Origin: Kordia sp. TARA_039_SRF
GTDB taxonomy: Bacteria > Bacteroidota > Bacteroidia > Flavobacteriales > Flavobacteriaceae
DNA: 64,000 bases
Direction: 5' to 3'
Assembly: GCA_006383075.2 (NCBI GenBank)
Contig: SMNH02000005.1
Location: 124,001 to 188,000, forward strand
Below the pieces are notes generated by a model. That model did no database searches and had not been told where the DNA came from. It saw only the letters and a program-made list of their open reading frames with translations. Below are positions 1-8,461 of the stretch, one piece after another (positions within the stretch are counted from its first letter, which is position 1; each line of letters starts with the position of its first letter). The position numbers and the translations under genes were made by a program.

Positions 1-801
1 ATTCAAAACCTTATCAATATTGAAAAAGAGGATAAAGTAAAAGCATTCATCTGTACGCAAAACTTAAAAGACGAAGAGTATATCAATAGTCATTATGTAA
101 TTATGGCTACGAAAAAAGGACAGGTTAAGAAAACTCCTTTAGAGCAATATTCACGTCCGCGTACCAACGGAATCAACGCGATTACGATTAAAGAAGGTGA
201 CGAATTGTTAGAAGCGAAGTTGACTACAGGAAACAGTCAAGTGATGTTGGCAGTAAAATCTGGAAAAGCCATTCGTTTCGAAGAAGAAAAAACACGTCCG
301 ATGGGAAGAAATGCTTCTGGAGTGCGTGGAATTACCTTAGCAGATGAAAATGACGAAGTTGTAGGAATGGTTTCTGTAAACGATATGGAAAGCAATATTT
401 TGGTAGTTTCTGAAAATGGATATGGAAAACGTTCAAGCTTAGAGGATTACCGAATTACCAATCGTGGTGGAAAAGGAGTAAAAACCATCTCTGTTACAGA
501 AAAAACAGGTAATTTAGTAGCCATTAAAAACGTAAGTGATGAAGATGGTTTGATGATTATCAACAAATCTGGAATTGCAATTCGTATGGCAGTTTCTGAC
601 TTAAGAGTTATGGGAAGAGCAACGCAAGGTGTTCGACTCATCAATATTAAAGGAAAAGATTCTATTGCGGCGGTTGCCAAAGTTCGTAACGAAGAAGAGG
701 AAGAAGACGATGTAGTGGAAGGTATGGAAAATACGGACGCTACAGAAAATGGCACGGCAGTTGATATGAATAATGATAGTGATCAAGAATCACAAGAATA
801 A
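1..801 (+). CDS. gyrA: DNA gyrase subunit A, C-terminal part (5' end outside the window)
   Basis: The reading frame is open from base 1, so this is the 3' end of a longer gene. The protein shows the repeating blades of the GyrA C-terminal beta-pinwheel, which wraps DNA for negative supercoiling: blade-type segments such as AIRFEEEKTRPMGRNASGVRG and VRLINIKGKD recur about every 50 residues. It ends in an acidic tail rich in Glu and Asp (EEEEEDD), common in gyrase A subunits. A downstream ATG at 103 is internal and should not be used as the start. The next gene begins 40 bases after the stop and may be cotranscribed. Confidence 0.95.
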   Translation: MQNLINIEKEDKVKAFICTQNLKDEEYINSHYVIMATKKGQVKKTPLEQYSRPRTNGINAITIKEGDELLEAKLTTGNSQVMLAVKSGKAIRFEEEKTRPMGRNASGVRGITLADENDEVVGMVSVNDMESNILVVSENGYGKRSSLEDYRITNRGGKGVKTISVTEKTGNLVAIKNVSDEDGLMIINKSGIAIRMAVSDLRVMGRATQGVRLINIKGKDSIAAVAKVRNEEEEEDDVVEGMENTDATENGTAVDMNNDSDQESQE

Positions 802-841
802 TAACAAATAAAAAACCTCAATTATTTTAAACATTCACAAA

Positions 842-2128
842 ATGAAAAAGACAATTTTAATTTTTTCAGCATTGTTGATTACAGCCTTTTCTTTTGCACA
901 AAAGAAAGAACTTAGAGCCGCTGAGAAAGCATTAAAAAAAGAAAATTTAGCAGAAGCAAAAACCATTCTTGAAGGATTATCAGGTACTATACAAAGTGCA
1001 GATGCCAAGTATATAGCTAAATATTATTTCCTTACGGGAAGGACATATCAAAACATGGCAGACAAAGGAATGGACACCAACGCTTCGTTAAAAATGGCTG
1101 GTGAAGCATACAATAAATTGTTAGCTTTTGAAAAAGAACAACGGGACTTAACGTATACCAAAGAAGTTAAGCCAAGCTTACAAACTATGGTAAGTAAATT
1201 GGTAGATAAAGCTATCAATGCTCAAAATGCAAAGGAAAATGCTAAAGCTTCCGATTTCTTGCACATGGCATACACATTACAGCCAGAAAATAAGGATTTA
1301 TTATATTTTGCAGCTTCTAACTCTATTTCTGCAAAAGATTATGATACTGCTTTAGCGTATTATGAAGAGTTAAAAGATGCACAGTACACAGGTGAGCAAA
1401 CGAAGTATTTTGCTATCAATGTAGCAACTGGAAAAAAAGAATCTTTCACAGATAAAAATATCAGAGATTTATCGGTACGTTCTAAATCGCACAGCAATCC
1501 AACACAGGAAAAAACGAAGTCTAGATTGCCGGAAATCGTAAAAAATATTTCTTGGATTTATACAAATCACGTAGGTGATAATGATAAAGCATTAGCAGCT
1601 GTAGAAGAAGCTATCAAAATCAGTCCAGATGATCCTTCATTATTATTAACAAAAGGAAACTTGTATTACAAAATGGGTGATACGGCTAAGTTTAAAGAAA
1701 TCATGCAGGAAATCATTACTAAAAATCCTAATGACGTAGATTCATATTACAACATCGGTGTAATTAGCGCAGAAAATGGTGATGTAGAAGAAGCGAGAGC
1801 AGCGTACAGAAAAGTATTAGAATTAGATCCTGGTTATGTAAATGCAGCAGTAAACTTATCTAAAACTTATTTAGATGAAGCTTCTGAGGTTGTTGATAAA
1901 ATGAACCAATTAGGAAACTCATCTGCGGACAATAAGAAATTTGGAGAATATCAAGAAGAGCAAATTGCTTTGTACAAGGAATCACTCAAAGTTTTAGAAG
2001 GAATTATTGAAACAGTTCCAGAAGATGTAGGTATCTTAAAGCAATTAAAAGGATTGTACTCTTTCTTAGGGGAAGATGAAAAATACAAAAAAGTAAAAGC
2101 AAAATTAGCTGAACTTGGTGAACAGTAA
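842..2128 (+). CDS. Secreted tetratricopeptide repeat protein
   Basis: The 428-residue protein opens with a Sec signal peptide (MKKTILIFSALLITAFSFAQ), so it is periplasmic or outer-membrane associated. Several TPR-type helical hairpins are visible, for example near residues 245-330, where NDKALAAVEEAIKISPDDPSLL and VEEARAAYRKVLELDPGYVNAA have the A/G and P spacing of TPR units. TPRs bind other proteins, but the partner cannot be read from the sequence. The gene follows gyrA by 40 bases on the same strand and ends in a strong hairpin terminator. No catalytic domain is seen. Confidence 0.85.
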   Translation: MKKTILIFSALLITAFSFAQKKELRAAEKALKKENLAEAKTILEGLSGTIQSADAKYIAKYYFLTGRTYQNMADKGMDTNASLKMAGEAYNKLLAFEKEQRDLTYTKEVKPSLQTMVSKLVDKAINAQNAKENAKASDFLHMAYTLQPENKDLLYFAASNSISAKDYDTALAYYEELKDAQYTGEQTKYFAINVATGKKESFTDKNIRDLSVRSKSHSNPTQEKTKSRLPEIVKNISWIYTNHVGDNDKALAAVEEAIKISPDDPSLLLTKGNLYYKMGDTAKFKEIMQEIITKNPNDVDSYYNIGVISAENGDVEEARAAYRKVLELDPGYVNAAVNLSKTYLDEASEVVDKMNQLGNSSADNKKFGEYQEEQIALYKESLKVLEGIIETVPEDVGILKQLKGLYSFLGEDEKYKKVKAKLAELGEQ

Positions 2129-2149
2129 ATTACACTGTTTTAAAAAACT

Positions 2150-2187
2150 AAAGTCGTTTCAACAAAAATTGAAACGACTTTTTTTAT
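2150..2187 (+). terminator. Rho-independent terminator after the TPR gene
   Basis: The perfect arms AAAGTCGTTTCAA (2150-2162) and TTGAAACGACTTT (2169-2181) are separated by 6 bases and followed by a T run. It closes the gyrA/TPR transcript before the lanthipeptide locus. Confidence 0.9.
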
Positions 2188-2443
2188 GTCTTTTTTGTAG
2201 GATGATGATTTTGAAGTCCGATTTAAAGGTTAAAAAAATAATTTTTTTCTTATTCAAAAATATTCTTATAAGGTGTTTATTTCGTGCGGGTTACCATAAT
2301 GATCTCAAAATACGTTATTTTTCAACCTTTATAAAATACGAAAAAAATCTTAAATAAAACAAGTGTTTTTACTTACAATATTTATTGCTTTTGTTTCATT
2401 ATGAGTCAGTTAAAACCGTAATTTTAGTTTACCATTGCAATGC

Positions 2444-2475
2444 TGGCGAATCCGAAAAGCCATTAATAGAGTAGG
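2444..2475 (+). promoter_or_regulatory. Leader element copy 1 (hairpin + AGAGTAGG), before the lanthipeptide precursor
   Basis: The element is a TGGC/GCCA hairpin whose loop ends in CCGAAAA, then six bases, then AGAGTAGG. It ends 23 bases before the ATG at 2499. Outer TTACC (2429-2433) and GGTAA (2474-2478) could add a closing stem. The same element occurs before three other genes in this window (26929-26957, 30309-30339, 62799-62834). The variable spacer between hairpin and AGAGTAGG suggests it works as RNA in the 5' leader. I could not match it to a named RNA family. Confidence 0.65.
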
Positions 2476-2498
2476 TAACCTTATTAAATACTTGAATT

Positions 2499-2693
2499 AT
2501 GAAAAAAAATGAAATCATTAAAGCATGGAAAGATGCAAAAAGCAAAGAAGAATTATCAAACATGATTGGAGCTCCAGAAGTTAACAAAGAAGTTGTTAGA
2601 GGTGGAGCTGAAGATTCTGATTCTGCAGGATGGATTTGTACTGTTAGTGGAGAGTGCTGGGGCTTCTCTTGTAACCCATTTAGCAGAAAATAA
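2499..2693 (+). CDS. Class II lanthipeptide precursor (mersacidin / lacticin 481-like)
   Basis: The 64-residue peptide has a charged leader (EIIKAWKDAKSKEEL resembles mersacidin/lichenicidin-family leaders) ending in Gly35-Gly36, the usual cleavage site of double-glycine peptidases. The 28-residue core holds Cys47, Cys53 and Cys58 plus Ser40, Ser42, Thr48, Ser50, Ser57 and Ser62. Thr48 to Cys53 reads TVSGEC, matching the TxS/TxD/EC ring of lacticin 481, nukacin and mersacidin that contacts lipid II, with the same 5-residue Thr-to-Cys spacing. The LanM gene follows after 73 bases. Antimicrobial function is inferred, not shown. No second precursor is seen. Confidence 0.85.
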   Translation: MKKNEIIKAWKDAKSKEELSNMIGAPEVNKEVVRGGAEDSDSAGWICTVSGECWGFSCNPFSRK

Positions 2694-2716
2694 GATTCAT
2701 TCTTACGTTAAATAAA

Positions 2717-2748
2717 ATAAACGACTTCTTGTACAAGAAGTCGTTTAT
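2717..2748 (+). terminator. Perfect palindrome between precursor and LanM (attenuator or processing hairpin)
   Basis: A 32-base perfect palindrome centred on TTGTACAA forms a hairpin with arms of about 14-16 bp. It lies 24 bases after the precursor stop and 18 bases before the LanM start. It lacks a long T tract, so it more likely limits read-through or protects the precursor mRNA than fully terminates. Such hairpins are common where a lantibiotic precursor must exceed its synthetase. Confidence 0.65.
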
Positions 2749-2766
2749 ATATACACCTACACCACC

Positions 2767-5640
2767 ATGCCAATCACCATTGAAAAAAAAGACGCCATTT
2801 TTATAGATTTTTCTTCCGATAATATTCAAACTGGCTTACTAAATCTGTGTTTGCCACTTGTAAATGCTACTGTTGAAGAACTGAAAAAAAGATCGAACAC
2901 GCGATTCACAAATCGTTTTGTGAATTCACATGAAGTTGTCATCTATAATTTATTGGGAAGTCTACTGACATTATCACACAAAACACTGATTTCGAGTTAC
3001 AAGTTTCTAAAAAAGAAGGGACTATTTCCAGAAGCAACTGAAGTTGAGCGCTTAAAATCGTTTAGTGATCACTTAAAAGAGCCCGAAATTCGTTCGTTTA
3101 TATTAGAGCAATATCCATTACTGGAAAAATGGCTTATCAACGAAGCAAGTGTTTGGTTAAAACAAACCTGTGAATTGGCGGAACGACTTGAAAAAGATTA
3201 TAAAATCATTCAAGAAAAGTTTTTCAATAATCAAGAGTTGGGAGAAATTGATTACATCACCTATGGCATGGGCGACAGGCATCGCGGCGGACAATCGGTA
3301 GCGATGATTACATTTCAATCGGGTAAAAAACTCCTTTACAAACCTCGTAACTTAACTATTGACATACATTTTGGTAACTTTTTAAATGAAATAGACAAAG
3401 ATGTACAACTAGGATTTATCACGCCAAAACTTATTCAATTTGAAACCTATGGTTGGGTTGAATTTATAGCATATACCTCATGCACGAAAGTTTCTGAACT
3501 TAACGCTTATTACGAACGAATGGGAGCGTATTTGGCGGTTCTCTACACGCTAGAAGCCACAGATTTTCACTATGAAAATATCATTGCACATGGCGCGCAT
3601 CCTGTGTTAATTGATCTAGAATCGTTTTTTCATCCGTACTTTCCAACAGAAGGAACAGAAACTAATGAAGCTACCAACCAATCGGTATTGCGAACAGGAC
3701 TCTTACCGAGTAAATCGGCACCCGTAGAAGGCGCTACAGATATTAGTGGACTTACTGATGTAGCGCAAAAAGAAGGACTGTTGCCCAATATGATCTTAAA
3801 AATGGAAGGTGACACTATAGAATACGTGCGTGACAAAGGCGTTTTACTAGGCGGAAATAACATTCCAATGCTCAATGGTGAAAAAGTGTCTATCGCGAAA
3901 GAACACATGCCATATTTTAAATCAGGTTTTAAAAAAACATACAATTACGTCCTAAAAAATAAAGAAAAAGTAAAAAAAGAACTGTTCAATTTTGCCGACG
4001 ATGAGGTGCGTGTTTTGTTTAGAAATACAGTGGCGTATGTACATTTATTAGAAGAAAGTACACATCCAAAAATCATGGGAAGTGTTGAAAATGCGCAAGA
4101 GCATTTTAACATATTGGCTGAAAAAATTAGAGTCAACAAAATAGCAAAACACTTTGTGCCGCATGAAGCTGCTAGTTTAATGAAACGCGAAGTTCCGCTT
4201 TTTACCACCAAAGTAAATTCACGTCATTTATGGGTTGAAGAAGATGTGTATTTAGAAAATTTCTTTGACAGTACAGGGATTGAAACGGTATCAAACCGTA
4301 TTGATTTGATGTTTGAAGCAGATTTGAAACGACAACTTTGGATTATTGATGCTTCTTTCGAAATCAATGTTTCTGAAGAACATATCATACCAAAAGACAA
4401 ACGAATTCATCCGAGAGAAGCAAAAGCAGCACCAACGCAAAAAGAACTGCTGAACGAAAGTTTGAAAGTAGCAAACTATATTGAAAACACAATCCATCTA
4501 ACAGAAGACTCATGTAGTTGGTTGGTGTTTAAACCTGTAAATTTAGAAGGAACTACATACAGAATAGCCGAATCGTTCTATGATTTATTTAGCGGAATGC
4601 CTGGAGAAATTCTCTACTTTGCCTATTTACATGAAATTACAGGCGACGAAAAATTCAAGAAAATTGCTGTCAATGCTGTTACATATCTACAAGAAAAACT
4701 ACAAAATTCGAAAGAGGCTATCAACGTGCTAGGTTTTTACACAGGTTGGGGAAGTATTATTGACTTATACACAAAACTTGCAATACTGTGGAAAGATGAT
4801 TCGTATTTTGAAAAAATAGAAAAACTATACGAAGAAATAGACTTTGAAGCCTATTTAGAAAAAGACCAAGATTTTTCTCTAGTAAAAGGAGCGGCGGGAT
4901 TTATGGTGGCAAACATCAACTATTACAATAAAACCACTTTTGCAAAAGCCTTGGAATTGGCTAAAAAATCAGCTGCATATTTGTTGAATAAAGCTAAAAA
5001 AACAGACGATTATATAGCTTGGAAAATCATAAGTAAAGTACCAATCAGTGGACTTTCGCATGGTGCTTCGGGATTTGCACTTGCATTTGCAAAACTATAC
5101 AAAGCAACAAAAGATGCTTCTTATCTAACAATCGTTGAAAAAATCCTCAATTACGAAAAAACACTATTTATAGAAGCACAACAAAACTGGCAGGATTGTC
5201 GCGACATCATCACACAAACTTTTCCCAATCAAATCATGTGTGCAACTACTTGGTCACACGGAGCCGCTGGCATCGGTTTGGCGCGATTGGAAATGTTGAA
5301 ACTCGGAATAGAACTTCCAGAACTTAAGAACGATTTGGAAATCGCATTGCAAACAACGCTGAAAAACGGTTTTGGTGGAAAACACTCGCTCAGTGCTGGA
5401 GATTTTGGCAATCTTGAATTGCTGCTGCAATATGCTGATTACTATAATGATGAAAACGTACGGCGTCAACTGCAAAATATCTTGCGCTCACTTATGGACG
5501 ACATTTCTGAAAATGGTTGGAAAATTGGAACAAAACGAATTCAATCGTTAGGTTTAATGACAGGCGTAACGGGAATTGGATACCAATTTTTACGAATGGC
5601 ATATCCAAACAAAGTACCTTCACTATTAGTTACTTCTTAA
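2767..5640 (+). CDS. lanM: Class II lanthipeptide synthetase (LanM) with degenerate cyclase zinc site
   Basis: The 957-residue protein has the two-domain LanM layout. The N-terminal DUF4135 dehydratase (about residues 60-580) keeps its kinase-like signatures: GDRHRGGQSV near 169, LLYKPR (ATP lysine), DFHYEN at 266-271 and LIDLES. It should phosphorylate and eliminate Ser/Thr of the precursor. The C-terminal LanC-like domain begins around residue 600 (DLFSGMPGEILYFAYL) and keeps GLSHG (His765). The usual WCHG motif reads TWSHG (Ser830), and the usual LCHG motif reads LSAG (Ser876, Ala877). The three expected zinc ligands (Cys, Cys, His) are therefore absent although the fold motifs around them remain. 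Thioether formation may be spontaneous or done elsewhere. It lies between the precursor and a DoxX-like gene. Confidence 0.9.
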   Translation: MPITIEKKDAIFIDFSSDNIQTGLLNLCLPLVNATVEELKKRSNTRFTNRFVNSHEVVIYNLLGSLLTLSHKTLISSYKFLKKKGLFPEATEVERLKSFSDHLKEPEIRSFILEQYPLLEKWLINEASVWLKQTCELAERLEKDYKIIQEKFFNNQELGEIDYITYGMGDRHRGGQSVAMITFQSGKKLLYKPRNLTIDIHFGNFLNEIDKDVQLGFITPKLIQFETYGWVEFIAYTSCTKVSELNAYYERMGAYLAVLYTLEATDFHYENIIAHGAHPVLIDLESFFHPYFPTEGTETNEATNQSVLRTGLLPSKSAPVEGATDISGLTDVAQKEGLLPNMILKMEGDTIEYVRDKGVLLGGNNIPMLNGEKVSIAKEHMPYFKSGFKKTYNYVLKNKEKVKKELFNFADDEVRVLFRNTVAYVHLLEESTHPKIMGSVENAQEHFNILAEKIRVNKIAKHFVPHEAASLMKREVPLFTTKVNSRHLWVEEDVYLENFFDSTGIETVSNRIDLMFEADLKRQLWIIDASFEINVSEEHIIPKDKRIHPREAKAAPTQKELLNESLKVANYIENTIHLTEDSCSWLVFKPVNLEGTTYRIAESFYDLFSGMPGEILYFAYLHEITGDEKFKKIAVNAVTYLQEKLQNSKEAINVLGFYTGWGSIIDLYTKLAILWKDDSYFEKIEKLYEEIDFEAYLEKDQDFSLVKGAAGFMVANINYYNKTTFAKALELAKKSAAYLLNKAKKTDDYIAWKIISKVPISGLSHGASGFALAFAKLYKATKDASYLTIVEKILNYEKTLFIEAQQNWQDCRDIITQTFPNQIMCATTWSHGAAGIGLARLEMLKLGIELPELKNDLEIALQTTLKNGFGGKHSLSAGDFGNLELLLQYADYYNDENVRRQLQNILRSLMDDISENGWKIGTKRIQSLGLMTGVTGIGYQFLRMAYPNKVPSLLVTS

Positions 5641-5652
5641 AAAAAATACAAC

Positions 5653-6288
5653 ATGCTAAAAAAGTGGAAACAAAAAATATGGTTACAAATCTTTGTCATC
5701 TATACACGCTATTTAATTGGCGGAACTTTTGTATTTGCTAGTTTAATAAAAATAAAAGGAACACGTTTTACTTCCGAAAGCGGAGCTGATAATCCAATTA
5801 ACAGTTCGTGGCACCTTTTTGAAACCTTATACGAATCTGGATTATATTGGCGATTTATTGGAGTTGCACAACTTACAGCAGGATTTCTGTTGATGACACA
5901 GCGATATGCAAAACTGGGAGCGATAGTAAACCTGCCAATTATCTTGAATATTTTTATCATCACGCTTTCGTACTATTTTGCCTTTACACCAGTCATAACA
6001 GGAGCAATGTTGTTTGCAAATTTTGCATTATTAGCTTGGGATTGGAATGAATTAAAAGTGTTATTCAATCAAAAACCAACATGCTCTGAAAAGGTCCGTT
6101 TAGAAAATGATAAAATCTGGGAGCTTACAGGATTGATATTATTTTTATTTACGTTTGGCTACCGTGCTTTTGTAAATAAATATGATATTTTTTTCTGGTT
6201 CGGAGGAAGTGTCTTAATTGGATTGATTGGGCTCATCATCGGATTGAAGCGACGCAAAAAGTCACAACCAACGCTACACATTAAATAA
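5653..6288 (+). CDS. DoxX/MauE-like integral membrane protein
   Basis: The 211-residue protein has about five to six hydrophobic segments and a basic C-terminus. Its start (YTRYLIGGTFVFASLIKIKG) fits the DoxX-like membrane superfamily. It begins 12 bases after LanM, so it is almost certainly in the same transcript. In that position it could protect the producer, act in redox chemistry on cysteines, or help export. None of these is shown by a motif. It lacks the peptidase/ABC domains of LanT, so the locus has no visible exporter. Its 3' end overlaps the convergent hydrolase gene by 8 bases. Confidence 0.7.
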   Translation: MLKKWKQKIWLQIFVIYTRYLIGGTFVFASLIKIKGTRFTSESGADNPINSSWHLFETLYESGLYWRFIGVAQLTAGFLLMTQRYAKLGAIVNLPIILNIFIITLSYYFAFTPVITGAMLFANFALLAWDWNELKVLFNQKPTCSEKVRLENDKIWELTGLILFLFTFGYRAFVNKYDIFFWFGGSVLIGLIGLIIGLKRRKKSQPTLHIK

Positions 6289-7027
6289 CCTTCTTAATCA
6301 CGCGCAATCGATGTGTATGTCGATGCGTTTCTACATTGAAAATTCCAGAATGGTCAATACGATCAATTCTCACTTTTCCGTGTGCGTGAATGATGTAATT
6401 GTTCTCCATGATGATGCCCACGTGAATAATAGTGCCTTCTTCATTGTCGAAAAAAGCCAAATCGCCAGGTTCACTTTCTTCAATAAAACTCAATGCTTCT
6501 CCTTGTGTAGCTTGTTGCGATGCATCGCGAAGTAATTTGTAGCCATTCAATTTGTACACCATTTGCGTAAAGCCAGAACAATCAATTCCGAAAGGTGTTT
6601 TTCCGCCCCATAAATACGGAGCTCCTAAATACATATACGAAGTTTTGATGATATTTTCTTTCGAAATAATACCGCTAACCGTATTGCCATCATGTTTATG
6701 CGACAATAAATTCAGTGAGTTCAACACCGACCCAATAGGAATGGGCATCAAAAGCGATTCATCCGTGACAAACTCTACCAAATCGGAAGATAATACAAGT
6801 TGCTCTTTATCTTTTTCCTTGTAGATTTCTTCGGTAATTTCTATATATTGTTTGTTGTCAATCCAACCTTCATACTTATCAAATGCAATACGAATGCGAC
6901 TCCATTTTTTGCGTTGTTCCAAAACTTTAAAATGTTCTCCATACAGTACTTGCGATACAAGTTCACTCGTATCACTTGGTTCGGCACGAAGCGGAACAAT
7001 ACTCAGGTTGCAAATTCCGTATTGCAT
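6281..7027 (-). CDS. C40 (NlpC/P60) peptidoglycan hydrolase with SH3 domain
   Basis: The 248-residue protein begins with a bacterial SH3-like region (VPLRAEPSDTSELVSQVLYG through EGWIDNKQYIEI, residues 10-65). An NlpC/P60 domain follows with the catalytic Cys in GIDCSGFTQMVYK, His in IIHVGIIM and a third polar residue in HAHG. Such enzymes cut gamma-D-Glu-diamino acid links in cell-wall stem peptides. No signal peptide is visible, which is common for cytosolic recycling members of this family in Bacteroidetes. It lies 35 bases downstream of the thiolase gene on the same strand. Confidence 0.88.
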   Translation of the reverse strand: MQYGICNLSIVPLRAEPSDTSELVSQVLYGEHFKVLEQRKKWSRIRIAFDKYEGWIDNKQYIEITEEIYKEKDKEQLVLSSDLVEFVTDESLLMPIPIGSVLNSLNLLSHKHDGNTVSGIISKENIIKTSYMYLGAPYLWGGKTPFGIDCSGFTQMVYKLNGYKLLRDASQQATQGEALSFIEESEPGDLAFFDNEEGTIIHVGIIMENNYIIHAHGKVRIDRIDHSGIFNVETHRHTHRLRVIKKVI

Positions 7028-7062
7028 GTACTAAAGTCGGGTATTTTTTTTTGAATTGGAAA

Positions 7063-8241
7063 TTAAGCTCTTTCAATCACAAATGCAGAAGCACCACCGC
7101 CACCATTACAAATAGCTGCAGCTCCTATTTTTGCATCATTTTGTGCCAATACATTCAACAACGTAATCAAAATTCGCACACCAGAACAACCTAATGGATG
7201 TCCTAACGAAACCGCGCCACCATTGACATTTACTTTATCGTCTGACAAGCCTAAAATTTTCATATTTGCCAATCCAACTACTGAAAAAGCCTCGTTGAAT
7301 TCAAAGAAATCTACATCTTCAATATTTACACTTGCTTTTGCCAATGCTTTTGGAAGCGCTTTTGCAGGCGCTGTCGTAAACCATTTTGGTTCGTGTGCTG
7401 CGTCAGCATATCCTTTTACAGTTGCTAAAGGTGTCAATCCTAACTCCTCAGCTTTTTCAGCACTCATCAACACCATAGCACCAGCTCCATCATTGATTGT
7501 AGAAGCATTTGCAGCAGTTACGGTACCATCTTTCGTAAAGGCAGGACGTAAATTAGGAATCTTGTCCATTTTCACGTTTTTATACTCTTCATCTTCGCTA
7601 ACAATGATTGGCTCGCCACGTCGTTGTGGAACTTCTACAGGAACAACCTCATCGGCAAACTTTCCTTCTGCCCAAGCTTTCGCAGAACGCTCGTATGATT
7701 GTACAGCAAAGGCATCTTGGTCTTCTCTTGAAAATTCATATTCTGTAGCGCAGGCATCTGCACAAACGCCCATAGCTACATTGTCGTACACATCTACCAA
7801 ACCATCTTTCTGCATACCATCTTCCATCTTTGCAGGACCAAATTTGGTAGCTGTTCTTGCGTGGTAATAATGTGGAATTAAACTCATATTTTCCATTCCG
7901 CCAGCAACTACAATATCTGCATCACCTAAAGCGATGGCTTGTGTAGCTTGCATTACGGCTTTCATTCCTGAAGCACATACTTTATTAACCGTTGTACAAG
8001 GAACTGTGTCTGGAATTCCAGCAAAAATCGCGGCTTGTCTTGCGGGAGCTTGTCCAGTACCAGCTTGCACAACATTCCCCATAATCACTTCTTCAACATG
8101 TTCTGGAGCTAAATTTATTTGTGCCAAAGCACCTTTAATTGCTGTAGCTCCGAGTTTTGGAGCAGGTATAGTGGATAAAGCGCCTAAAAAACTTCCGATT
8201 GGAGTTCTTGCAGCTGCTACAATTACAACTTTTTTACTCAT
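7063..8241 (-). CDS. Acetyl-CoA C-acyltransferase (thiolase)
   Basis: The 392-residue protein has the normal length of a class II thiolase, which makes acetoacetyl-CoA from two acetyl-CoA or runs the reverse cleavage in fatty acid oxidation. Cys89 in VNKVCASGMKA is the acyl-accepting nucleophile. GGAVSLGHPLGCSG and the C-terminal CNGGGGAS supply the His and second Cys. A short NEAFSVV motif (EFNEAFSVVGLAN) is also present. The start ATG is preceded by about 220 bases with no gene, shared with the divergent PgpH-like gene. Substrate chain length cannot be judged by eye. Confidence 0.93.
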   Translation of the reverse strand: MSKKVVIVAAARTPIGSFLGALSTIPAPKLGATAIKGALAQINLAPEHVEEVIMGNVVQAGTGQAPARQAAIFAGIPDTVPCTTVNKVCASGMKAVMQATQAIALGDADIVVAGGMENMSLIPHYYHARTATKFGPAKMEDGMQKDGLVDVYDNVAMGVCADACATEYEFSREDQDAFAVQSYERSAKAWAEGKFADEVVPVEVPQRRGEPIIVSEDEEYKNVKMDKIPNLRPAFTKDGTVTAANASTINDGAGAMVLMSAEKAEELGLTPLATVKGYADAAHEPKWFTTAPAKALPKALAKASVNIEDVDFFEFNEAFSVVGLANMKILGLSDDKVNVNGGAVSLGHPLGCSGVRILITLLNVLAQNDAKIGAAAICNGGGGASAFVIERA

Positions 8242-8461
8242 GATTTTTGCTTATAGTTTTATAGCTGCGAATTTAATTATTTTTTAGAAGATATCCGTAT
8301 AAATTATCAATTAAGCAATAAAAGCCACTGATTTTTGTGACAAATTTAAGAGTTAAAAATCGCTCTTGGCAATCACTTTTTGCTAAACCTCAAAAATATA
8401 CACTTCAAATAGTATGTTGCGCGAAGTTTGATTACTTTTATATATTACCTATATTCGTTTA

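Noticed and set aside
2115-2357. An 80-codon plus-strand frame after the TPR gene
   Set aside because: It runs through the terminator hairpin, starts inside the TPR gene and has a low-complexity, Lys/Phe-rich translation.
7223-7867. A 214-codon frame opposite the thiolase gene
   Set aside because: It is the mirror of a clear thiolase coding frame, with no start signal or family match.
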